From Arachis hypogaea (Eukaryota; Streptophyta; Magnoliopsida; Fabales; Fabaceae), in the NCBI RefSeq assembly GCF_003086295.3, contig NC_092039.1, forward strand, positions 73,861,649-73,925,648: 64,000 bases of DNA. The letters are read 5' to 3'. Below, in pieces: positions 53,234-63,168 of the stretch (within the stretch, counting starts at the first letter, position 1; every line of letters starts with the position of its first letter). Below the pieces are notes generated by a model, which saw only the letters and a list, made by a program, of their open reading frames with translations, ran no database searches and was not told the origin of the DNA. A program made the position numbers and the translations under genes.

Positions 53234-55490
53234 CAACACCAAACTTAAACTGTTGCTTGTCCCCAAACAACTAGATAAATAAAATAGGATAAAAAGAAAT
53301 TAAGAAGTAATAAATTCCCAGAGTTTTAAGTGAAGCTCAGATTCTAATTTAGATGAGCGGGGCTAGTAGCTTTTTATTTCTGAACAGTTTTGGCATCTTA
53401 CTTTATCCTTTGAAATTCAGAATGATTGGCATCTATAGGAACTCAAAATTCAGATAGTATTATTGATTCTCCTAGTGTAGTATGTTGATTCTTGAACACA
53501 GTTACTTTATGAGTCTTGGCCGTGACCCTAAGCATTTTGTTTTCTAGTATTACCACCGGATACATAAATGCCACAGACACATGACTGGGTGAACCTTTTC
53601 AGATTGTGACTCAGCTTTGCTAAAGTCCCTAGTTAGAGGTGTCCAGAGCTCTTAAGCACACTCTTTTTGCTTTGGATCATGACTTTAACCACTCAGTCTC
53701 AAGCTTTTCACTTGGACTTGCATGCCACAAGCACATGGTTAGGGACAGCTTAATTTAGCTGCTTTGACCTGGATTTATTTCCTTGGGCCCTCCTATCCAT
53801 TGATGCTCAAAGCCTTGGATCCTTTTTACCCCTGTCTTTTGGTTTTAAGGGCTATTGGCTTTTTCTGCTTGCTTTTTCTTTTTCTTTCTATTTTTTCTCT
53901 TTTTTTTCGCACAAGCTTTTGCTTTTTCACCGCTTTTTCTTACTTCAAGAATCAATTTTTTTGATTTTTCAGATCATCAATAACATTTCTCTTTTTCATC
54001 ATTCTTTCAAGAGCCAACAATTTTAACATTCATAAACAACAAGATAAAAAATATGCACTGTTCAAGCATTCATTCAGAAGACAAAAAGTATTGCCACCAA
54101 ATATAAATAATTATAATTTTCCTTATTAAGAACTCGAAAAAAATATTGCCTCTTTATTCTAGAAATCTACTATTTTATTCATGTTTGATGATGATGTACA
54201 AAATAAATTATAGATTAATTGGAGATAGAATCAAGATAGAGACTAATTACTACTACTAATATATAACTTCTAAGGTAAATTTCTAATAAGAACAGTTATC
54301 ACAGAGTTAAGGCAAAGATTAGGACTCAACAACCTTTATTTTGGGAAGTGGATGTTCCTCTAGTCTGTGGGATGCTTGGTCCTTCAAGAGGTAATTTCTG
54401 ATGCTTCAGTTCCTTCAAGTCACATCCTTGCTCTTCCTGTTCCCTTAGGTGCCATGATCTTGATGAGTTTTAGCTCAGTGATCATGGCAAATCACACCAA
54501 AGTTAGAGGTTTGCTTGTCCTCAAGCAAAAGAAAGGAAAGAAGAGGAATAGAAGGAGAGGCAATTTTGAAATTCAAAAGATATGATGAGTTAAAAAAGAT
54601 ATGAGAAGAAATTAAAAAGATTTGAAAAGAATTTAAAAAGATAGATGAGTTTTGAAAAAGATTTGAAAAGAAATTAAGAAAAATCAAGAAATATGTTTAG
54701 GATAAATTTTTTATTTTGAATTTGAAGTTGAAAGATGAGAGTTTGTAACATGTTTATGCAAGAAATCATGAATTGAAACATGAAAATTGGAAAAAATTTG
54801 AATTGAAAACGAAATTACCTCCTCCCCACAATCCTGGTGTTAAACGCCCAAACGCTACATGTTTTGGGCGTTTAACGCCCATGTGTAGCTTCTCCTGGGC
54901 GTTCAACGCCCAGCTGTTGCTTCTTTCTGGCGTTGAACGCCAGGAACTCCTTTGTCACTGGGCGTTTTTCTGAACTCCCAGGATGCTATCAATCTGGCGT
55001 TAAACGCCCAAAAGGTGCTTCTTTCTGGCGTTCAACGCCAAGAAGTTGCTCCTTTCTGGCGTTTAACGCCCAGATGGCTATCCTTACTGGCGTTGAACGC
55101 CCAGTGGATGCTTCTTTTAGGCGTTCAATGCCCAAAACAGCTTTTACTGGCTTTTTCACACCAGTGAGCATCCTTTTTGCTGTTTTATCTTGCGAGGCCT
55201 TCTGTAGCTCTGTGAACTCATGCAATTGCCATTTTACCTTGAAGAAAATTAATATGAATCTATAAAAATTAATAATTGAAAAATAAACTTTGTTAATTGC
55301 TGGGTTGCCTCCCAGCAAGCGCTTCTTTATTATCTTTAGCTGGACTATTACTGAGCTTTAATCAAGCCTCAGTTTTGAGCATTCTTGCTCAAGATTGCTT
55401 TCAAGATAATGTTTGACTCTCTGTCCATTAACAATGAACTTTTTATTAGAATCATTATCCTGAAGCTCTACGTATCCATATGGTGACACG
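53234..55490 (-). other. 3' non-coding region of element A
   Basis: About 2.2 kb between the integrase and the 3' LTR without a credible gene. The part 53234-54100 is nearly the same as 61021-61880 in element B. It holds two CCAAA-hairpin modules (53240-53271 and 54495-54529), the 31-bp palindrome array (54835-55134) and the TGGGTTGCCTCCCAGCA block (55301-55317) shared with element B. An envelope-like ORF, present in some Athila elements, is not seen. Confidence 0.8.
54835..55134. repeat. Array of ten 31-bp-spaced palindromes (GGCGTTNAACGCC)
   Basis: Unit centres are near 54843, 54873, 54904, 54935, 54968 (weak), 55001, 55032, 55064, 55095 and 55127, spacings of 30 to 34 and mostly 31 bp. 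The core GGCGTT-N-AACGCC is often extended to CTGGCGTTNAACGCCAG. The spacers between palindromes are T/C-rich and not conserved. Confidence 0.95.
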
Positions 55491-56575
55491 CTTCAAATCA
55501 CATATGGACCTTTCCACCGGGACTTCAATTTCCCGGGGAATAATCTGAGCCTAGAATTAAACAGCAGAACTTTCTGTCCTGCCTCAAAGACTCTGGATGA
55601 CAACTTCTTATCATGCCATCTTTTTTCTTTCTCTTTGTATATTTTTGCATTTTCAAAAGCATTGAGTCTAAATTCCTCTAGCTCATTTAACTGGAGCAAT
55701 CATTTTTCTCCAGCTAACTTGGCATCAAGGTTTAGGAATCTGGTTGCCCAGTAGGCTTTATGTTCCAGTTCCACTGGCAAGTGACAGGCTTTTCCATACA
55801 CAAGCTGGTATGGAGAAGTTCCTATAGGAGTCTTGAATGCTGTTCTGTATGCCCATAGAGCATCATCCAAGCTTCTTGTCCAATCCCTTCTACGGTTAAT
55901 GACAGTCCGTTCCAGGATTCTTTTAAGTTCTCTATTAGAGACTTCAGCTTGTCCATTTGTCTGTGGATGATATGGAGTAGCTACCTTGTGGCTAACTCCA
56001 TATCGAACCAAAGCAGAGTAAAGCTATTTATTGCAGAAGTGAGTACCCCCATCACTGATTAATACTCTAAGGGTACCAAATTTGCTGAAGATGTGTTTCT
56101 AGAGGAATTTTAGCACTATTTTGGTGTCATTAGTGGGTGTTGTAATAGCTTCCACCCATTTGGATACATAATTCTCTGCCACCTGAATATAAGTGTTTGA
56201 GTATGATGGTGGGAAAGGCCCCATGAAGTCAATACCCCACACATCAAACAACTCAATCTCCAAGATCCCTTGTTGAGGCATGGCATAACTATGAGGCAAA
56301 TTTCTAGATCTTTGGCAACTGTCATAATTAAGTACAAACACTCGGGAATCCTTATAAAGAGTAGGCCAGTAGAAGCTACATTGGAGAACTCTTGTGGCTG
56401 TTCGCTCACTTCCAAAATGTCCTCCATACTGTGATCCATGGCAGTGCCAGAGGATCTTCTGTGCTTCTTCTTTAGGCACACATCTACGGATTACTCCGTC
56501 TGCATATCTCTTGAAAAGATATGGTTCATCCCAAAGATAGTACTTTGCATCCGTGATCAACTTCTTTGTTGCTGC
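55491..56575 (-). pseudogene. Element A integrase, broken
   Basis: The HHCC-type region and start of the core lie in 56099-56560 (HCHGSQYGGHFG, CSFYWPTLY, CQRSRN). The first catalytic Asp is in WGIDFMGPFP. The core end with the catalytic Glu lies in 55700-56011 ([17 protein letters not shown]). The C-terminal part at 55493-55699 ends in SRWKGPYVI. In-frame stops lie near 55697, 55491 and 56020-56098. The frame shifts relative to RNase H at about 56560. Most stops look like C-to-T decay of Arg or Trp codons. Confidence 0.9.
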
Positions 56576-58002
56576 CTACTGTACTCTTTGGGTATGAATC
56601 TTACTGCCTTGTAGTTTGCAATGTCTGCAGACCACGGCACTTCCTGGATGACAAAGAGTTGCTCATCCGGAAAGGTCTCAGAGATCTCAGTAAGAGGGAG
56701 GGACGCCCCTTCTACTGGTTCTATTCGGAACAGGTGATCTGCTACTTGGTTCTCTGTCCCTTTTCTGTCTCTTATTTCTATACCAAACTCTTGCAGAAGC
56801 AACACCCATCTGATGAGTCTGGATTTTGAATCCTGCTTTGTGAGCAGATATTTAAGAGCAGCATGGTCAGTGTACACAATCACTTTTGATCCTACTAAAT
56901 AAGATCTGAACTTGTTAATGGCGTAAACCACTGCAAGTAATTCTTTTTCTGTGGTTGTGTATTTCTTCTGTGCGTCATTTAAAACACTGCTAGCATAGTA
57001 AATGACGTGTATGAGCTTGTCATGCCTCTGTCCCAACACTGTACTAATGGCATGATCACTGGCATCACACATCAATTCAAATGGTAATGTCCAGTCTGCT
57101 GCAGAGATGACTGGTGCTGTGACCAGCTTAGCTTTTAGGGTCTCAAACGCCTGCAGACACTCCTTATCAAAGAGAAATGGCGTGTCAGCAGCTAGCAGAT
57201 TACTCAGAGGTTTGGCAATTTTTGAAAAATCTTTTATAAACCTCCTATAGAATCCTGCATGCCCCAGAAAGCTTCTGATTGCCTTAACATTGGCAGGTGG
57301 TGGTAATTTTTCAATTACCTCTACCTTAGCTTGATCCACCTCTATACCCTTGTTCGAGATTTTGTGCCCAAGGACAATTCCTTCAGTCACCATAAAGTGA
57401 CATTTTTCCCAGTTTAAAACCAGGTTCGCCTCTTGGCATCTCTTTAGAACAAGTGCTAGATGGTCAAGACAGGAGCTGAATGAGTCTCCAAATACTGAAA
57501 AGTCATCCATGAAGACTTCCAGAAATTTTTCCACCATATCAGAGAAAATAGAGAGCATGCACCTTTGAAAAGTTGCAGGTGCATTGCATAGACCAAATGG
57601 TATCCTTCTGTATGCAAATACTCCGGATGGACATGTGAATACTATTTTCTCTTGATCCTGGGGATCTACTGCAATTTGATTATAACCTGAATATCCATCC
57701 AGGAAGCAGTAGTATTTATGGCCTGCTAGTCTTTCTAGCATCTGGTCTATGAATGGTAAAGGAAAATGATCCTTTCTGGTGGCGGTATTGAGCCTTCTGT
57801 AATCAATACACATACGCCACCCTGTAACTGTCCTTGTAGGAACTAGTTCATTTTTTTCATTATGGACCACTGTCATGCCACCTTTCTTAGGGACGACTTG
57901 GACATGGCTTACCCAGGGGCTATCAGAAAGAGGATAAATAATCCCAGCCTCTAGTAATTTAGTGACCTCTTTCTGCACCACCTCTTTCATGGTTGGATTC
58001 AG
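56557..58002 (-). pseudogene. Element A reverse transcriptase and RNase H
   Basis: A long open stretch of 477 residues. RT motifs are [10 protein letters not shown] (59-68), [14 protein letters not shown] (93-106), [15 protein letters not shown] (128-142) and the catalytic FMDDFSVFG (160-168). RNase H follows with LMCDASDHA (306-314), [13 protein letters not shown] and [12 protein letters not shown]. It reads on from gag-protease but is separated by one TGA at 58000-58002 just before NPTMKEVV. It ends by frameshift near 56560. This is the best-preserved domain and typical of Athila/Calypso elements. Confidence 0.95.
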
Positions 58003-59190
58003 TCACCTTTGTGGTTGAACCATTGGCTTAGCGTCACCCTCCAATAGGATCTTGTGCATGCATCTGGCTGGGCTAATGCCCTTAAGATCACTGATGGACC
58101 ACCCAAGAGCTGTCTTGTGTGTCCTTAGCACTTGAATTAGTGCTTCTTCTTCCTGTGGCTCTAAGGTAGAGCTTATGATTACAGGAAAGGTATCACCTTC
58201 TCCCAGAAATACATATTTCAGGGATGGTGGTAATGGTTTGAGCTCGGGTTTGGGAGGTTTCTCCTCTTCCTGATAGATTTTCAGAGGTTCTATTATTCTC
58301 TCTGGTTCCTCCAGATCAGGCTGAACATCTTTAAAAATATTCTCTAGCTCTGATTCGAGACTCTCAGCCATATTGACCTCTTTTACCAGAGAGTCAATAA
58401 TATCAAACCTCATGCAATCATTTTGGGTGTCTGGATGTTGCATGGCTTTGACAACATTCAACTTGAACTCATCCTCATTGACTCTCAGGGTTGCTTCCCC
58501 TTTTTGAACATCAATAAGGGTTCGGCCAGTTGCTAGGAAAGGTCTTCCCAGAATGAGAGTTGCACTCTTGTGCTCCTCCATTTCCAGCACCACAAAGTTA
58601 GTGGGAAAGGCAAATGGCCAAACCTTGACAATCATGTCTTCAATCACGCCTGATGGGTATTTAATGGAGCCATCAGCAAGTTGGAGACATATCCGAGTTG
58701 GTTTAACTTCATCAGTCAACCCAAGCTTTTCGATAGTAGCTGCAGGTATTAGATTAATACTTGCCCCAAGATCACATAGAGCTTGCTTGGTACAAGTACC
58801 TTCTAATGTGCATGGTATCATAAAGCTTCCCGGATCCTTAAGCTTCTCAGGTAAGCTTTTCAGAATGACTGCACTGCATTCTTCAGTGAGGTAAACTTTC
58901 TCAGTTTCCCTCCAATCCTTCTTATGACTTAAGATCTCTTTCATGAACTTAGCATAAGAGGGTATTTGCTCAAGTGCCTTTGCAAACGGAATCTTTATTT
59001 CAAGAGTCCTGAGATAGTCTGCAAAGCGGGCAAATTGCTTATCCTGTTTCGCTTGGCGGAGTTTCTGAGGATAAGGCATTTTGGCTTTATATTCCTCAAC
59101 CTTAGTTGCTGTAGGTTTATTGCCTACAGATGTGTGTTGAGAAGCCTTTTTAGAGGGGTTGTTATCAGCACTTTTATGTGTCTGATCTCC
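58003..59190 (-). pseudogene. Element A gag C-terminus and protease (5'-truncated in window)
   Basis: 358 residues from the first Met at 59079, with the same frame open towards 59190 where element B interrupts. The protease region has CDLGASINLIP (102-112) and LGRPFLA (177-183). A Pro/Glu-rich linker (PPKPELKPLPPSLKYVFL) leads into the RT frame. The end QPQR is followed by a stop at 58000-58002. The gag N-terminus is displaced beyond the window by the insertion. Confidence 0.92.
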
Positions 59191-61020
59191 TGGTGGACGA
59201 AATTGTGATCAATTCTCTTTAAGTTGTTTGTCTTTGTATGAAATCATTATTATGGCACTGGTTGAATTCACAACTCCGTTCAACTAACCAGCAAGTGTAC
59301 TGGGTCGTCCAAGTAATAAACCTTACGTGAGTAAGGGTCGATCCCACAGAGATTGTTGGTATGAAGCAAGCTATGGTCACCTTGTAAATCTCAGTCAGGC
59401 AGATTGAATGGGTTTATGGGTTTTTCGAATAATTAATAATAAAAAGAAATAATAAAAGGGATAGAAGACTTATGCAGATTCATTGGTGGGAATTTCAGAT
59501 AAGCGAAGGGAGATGCTGTATAGCTCAAGGACGCCTGCTCTCCTACTGCTTCTACTCAATCCTTCTTACTCCTTTCCATGGCAAGCTTTGTATAGGGGTT
59601 CACCATCAGCTGTGGCTACTTTCATCCTCTCGGGAAAATGATCCTATGCGGTTGTCAGTCGCACGGCTAATCGTCTGGAGGCATCACCCATGGTTGATGG
59701 CTACATCCCATCCTCGCAGTGAAAACTAATGCTCACGCACTCTGTCACAGTGCGGCTAATCACCGGTTGGTTCCCGCTCCTACTGGAATAGAATCCATTG
59801 ATTCTTTTGCGTCTGTCACTAACGCCCAGCAGGTTACAAGTTTGAAGCACGTCACAGTCATTCATTACCGGAATCCTACTCGGAATACCACAGACAAGGT
59901 GAGACTTTCCGGATTCCCAGGATCCTACTCGGAATACCACAGACAAGGTGAGACTTTCCGGATCCTCATAAATGCCGCCATCCATCTAGCTTATACCACG
60001 AAGATTCTGTTGGGGAATCTAAGAGATACGCATTCAAGCTCTGTTGCATGTAGAACGGAAGTGGTTGTCAATCACGCGCGTTCATAAGTGAGAATGATAA
60101 TGAGGGTTACTTATCATCACATTCATCATGTTCTTGGGTACGAATGAATATCTTGGAATAAGAATAAGAGAGATTTGAATAAAAGAAAATAGAACTTCAT
60201 TAATACTTGAGGTACAGCAGAGCTCCACACCCTTAATCTATGGTGTGCAGAAACTCCACCGTTGAAAATACATAAGCAAAAGAGGTTCAGGCATGGCCGA
60301 ATGGCCAGCCCCCCTAACGTGATCAATGATCTCCTAAGATGAAGAATAAAACAAAACTGAGACCAAAGATGAAACGTGGTCAAAAGACATCTAATACAAT
60401 AGATAAATGTTCTATATATACTTAGACTAGCTCCTAGGGTTTACATTAGTAAGTAATTGATGCATAAATCCACTTCCGGGGCCCACTTGGTGTATGCTTG
60501 GGCTGAGCTTGATTAATCCACGAGCTGAGGCATTTCCTGGAGTTGAACTCCGAGTTATGACGTGTTTTGGGCGTTCAACTCCGGATCATGACGTTTTTCT
60601 GGCGTTTAACTCCAGACAGCAGCGTGTACTTGGCGTTCAACGCCAAGTTACGTCGTCATTCTTCGAATAAAGTATGGACTATTATATATTGCTGGAAAGC
60701 CCTGGATGTCTACTTTCCAACGCCGTTGAGAGAGCGCCAATTGGAGTTCTGTAGCTCCAGAAAATTCATTTCGAGTGCAGGGAGGTCAGATTCCAACAGC
60801 ATCAGCAGTCCTTTTGTCAGCCTTCTTCAGAGTTTTGCTCAAGTCTCTCAATTTCAGCCAGATTTTACCTGAAATCATAGAAAAACACACAAACTCATAG
60901 TAAAGTCCAGAAATGTGAATTTAACATAAAAACTAGTGAAAACATCCCTAAAAGTAGCTTAAACTTACTAAAAACTATATAAAAACAATGCCAAAAAGCG
61001 TATAAATTATCCGCTCATCA
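59191..61020 (-). repeat. 3' LTR of element B (1830 bp)
   Basis: Begins TGGTGGACGAAATTG and ends CCGCTCATCA. It contains four palindromes at 60539-60644 at an exact 31-bp spacing. It is longer than LTR A, partly through a short internal duplication near 59880-59960 (GAATCCTACTCGGAATACC twice). Confidence 0.92.
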
Positions 61021-61038
61021 CAACACCAAACTTAAATT

Positions 61039-61058
61039 GTTGCTTGTCCCCAAGCAAC
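61039..61058. other. Perfect hairpin beside the 3' LTR of element B
   Basis: GTTGCTTG, loop TCCC, CAAGCAAC: an 8-bp perfect stem 18 bases from the LTR, after CCAAACTTAAA. Related hairpins are at 53252-53271 (one mismatch), 54510-54529 (8-bp stem) and 62456-62473 (7-bp stem). Confidence 0.85.
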
Positions 61059-62276
61059 TGAAAATCAAATAGGATAAAAGAATAGAATATACTATAAATT
61101 CCAGAATATCAATGAATATTAATTTAATTAGATGAGCGGGACTTGTAGCTTTTTGCTTCTGAACAGTTTGTGCATCTCACTTTTTCCTTTGAAGTTTAGA
61201 GTGATTGGCTTCTCTAGGAACTTAGAATTTCAGATAGTGTTATTGACTCTCTTAGTTAAGCATGTTGATTCTTGAACACAGCTACTTAGGAGTCTTGGCC
61301 TTGGCCCTAAGCACTTTGTTTTCCAGTATTACCACCGGATACACAAATGCCACAGACACATAACTGGGTGAACCTTTTCAGATTGTGACTCAGCTTTGCT
61401 AGAGTCCCCAGTTAGTGGTGTCCAGAGCTCTTAAGCACACTCTTTTGGATCATGACTTTAACCACTCAGTCTCAAGCTTTTCACTTGGACCTTCATGACA
61501 CAAGCACATGGTTAGGGACAGCTTGATTTAGCCGCTTAGGCCTGGATTTTATTTCCTTAGGCCCTCCTATCCATTGATGCTCAAAGCCTTGGATCCTTTT
61601 TACCCTTGCCTTTTGGTTTTAAGGGCTATTGGCTTTTTCTACTGCTCTTTCTTTTTCTTTTCGCCATTTTTTTTCTTTTCGCAAGCTTACTTTTTCACTG
61701 CTTTCTCTTGCTTTAAGAATCAATTCATGAATTTTTCAGTTCATCAATAACATTTCTCTTTGTTCATCATTCTTTCAAGAGCCAACAATTTTAACACTCA
61801 TAAACAACAAGATCAAAAATATGCACTGTTCAAGCATTCATTCAGAAAACAAAAATTATTGCCACCACATCAATATAATTAAATTAAATTCAATAATAAT
61901 TTCGAAATTTATGTACTTCTTGTTCTTTTGAATTAAAACATTTTTCATTTAAGAGAGGTGAAGGATTAATGGAATTATTCATAATCTTTAAGGCATGGTT
62001 ACATACTAATGATCATGAAGTAAAGACACAAAACATAGATAAACACAATATTAAAAACGAAAACAGAAAGAAATAAAGAACAAGGAATGAATCCACCTGA
62101 GTGAGGGTGGCGCCTTCTTGAAGGTTCAATGGTGCTTTTTTTTTTTGAGCTCCTCTATGTCTCTTCCTTGTTTCTGTTGAATGATTCCTAGTAATTTTGG
62201 TGTTTTCTACCCTTAGTTGCTTCCAATATTTGTGTGGAGGACAACTTATCCCCTGAGGTATCTCAGGGATCTCTTG

Positions 62277-62316
62277 ATTTACAGCCACATGTTCTAACCA
62301 ACTGAGCTATTCCAGC
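62277..62316 (-). other. Partial tRNA-Asn-like sequence
   Basis: The minus strand reads GCTGGAATAGCTCAGTTGG and continues to GTGGCTGT, matching the 5' half of plant tRNA-Asn from the acceptor strand through the D arm to the anticodon stem, with an A-box match. Similarity stops around the anticodon; no T arm or B box follows. It is a fragment inside retroelement B, not a working tRNA gene. Confidence 0.6.
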
Positions 62317-62486
62317 TTATGTTAGTCTTTCCATCTCCCATGACTCAGAGGTGGAAGCTTTTTGTCTTCCCCTTGAGGTTTCTCTGGCTTTAGGTGCCAT
62401 TAATGGTAATGGAAAAGCAAAAAAGCTATGCTTTTACCACACCAAACTTAGAGTATTGCTCGCCCTCGAGCAAGAGAAGAAAGAAG

Positions 62487-62521
62487 AGAAGAAGAAGAAG
62501 AAGAAGAAGAAGAAGAAGAAA
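62487..62521. repeat. (GAA)n microsatellite
   Basis: About eleven GAA repeats in the non-coding region of element B. It creates a spurious Lys- or Ser-rich open frame on either strand. Confidence 0.95.
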
Positions 62522-62783
62522 ATGGAGGTGAGTGAGGGAAGATGGATTCGGCTATATGGGTGGGATTGGGTGGGAAAGAGAAGTTGAATTGTAAAGGTAG
62601 GCGGGGTGTATGGGGAAGAGTGGATAGATGTAGGTGGTGAATGAAAAACAGAAGGGATGACCATGAATGGAGTGAGAGAGGGCGAGGTAGGTGGGGATCC
62701 TGTGAGGTCCACAGATCTTGAGGTGAAAAGAAATACCATTCCTTCACCATATAGGCATGTAGAATGCCTTCGTGCATCATTCT

Positions 62784-62951
62784 GGCGTTTAAACGCCCAT
62801 TGGTGCACGTTCTGGGCGTTCAACGCCCATGTAATGCATGTTTCTGGCGTTGAACGCCAGTTTCATGCTTGTTGCTGGCGTTCAGCGCCAGAATGGTGCT
62901 CTGTTCTGGCGTTAAACGCCGGCCAGATGCACCTTCTGGGCGTTGAACGCC
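62784..62951. repeat. Six-unit 31-bp palindrome array of element B
   Basis: Units are centred at about 62790.5, 62821, 62852, 62883, 62914 and 62945. Each is a variant of CTGGCGTTNAACGCCAG, the first with an even spacer (GGCGTTTAAACGCC). Spacer sequences differ from those in element A while the period is the same. Confidence 0.96.
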
Positions 62952-63168
62952 AGCCCGTGCGTCCTCCAGGGTGAAAAATTTTTTTCTTCTGTTTTTGACT
63001 CTGTTTTTAATTTTTTTTTATTTTTTCGTGACTCCTCATGATCATGTACCTAATTAAGCACAAAAATAAAATAAAATTAGATAAATAAAATTGGGTTGCC
63101 TCCCAACAAGTGCTTCTTTAATGTCAATAGCTTGACAGTGGCTCTCATGGAGCCACAAGGTGATCAGG

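Larger units (their letters stand above)
51679..59190 (-). mobile_element. Athila-lineage Ty3/gypsy element A (3' part; continues beyond element B)
   Basis: From its 3' end: LTR 51679-53233, 3' non-coding region 53234-55490 with a palindrome array, integrase, RNase H-RT and gag-protease running up to 59190, where element B interrupts. The left target flank is ACCTC (51674-51678). The 5' LTR and gag N-terminus must lie past 64000. The RT and protease types ([18 protein letters not shown]) are those of the Athila/Calypso lineage. The reading frames are broken by several stops and a frameshift. Confidence 0.92.
61021..63168 (-). other. 3' non-coding region of element B
   Basis: 61021-61880 matches element A. 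Further right are a partial tRNA-Asn-like segment (62277-62316), a hairpin module (62445-62473), a GAA microsatellite (62487-62521) and the six-unit palindrome array (62784-62951). An open frame at 62013-62288 has no recognisable domain and I do not call it a gene. Confidence 0.75.

Noticed and set aside
54835..55134. CRISPR-like appearance of regularly spaced palindromic repeats
   Set aside because: The DNA is plant nuclear, the repeats are only 13-17 bp with spacers of about 15 bp, there are no cas genes, and the array lies inside an LTR retrotransposon.
62013..62288. 91-residue minus-strand ORF as an envelope-like gene of element B
   Set aside because: No signal peptide, membrane segment pattern or known env-like motif is seen; too short to support a call.
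62434..62823. Ser- or Phe-rich open frames of 110-129 residues on the minus strand
   Set aside because: They are created by the GAA microsatellite and run into the palindrome array; no domain is recognisable.
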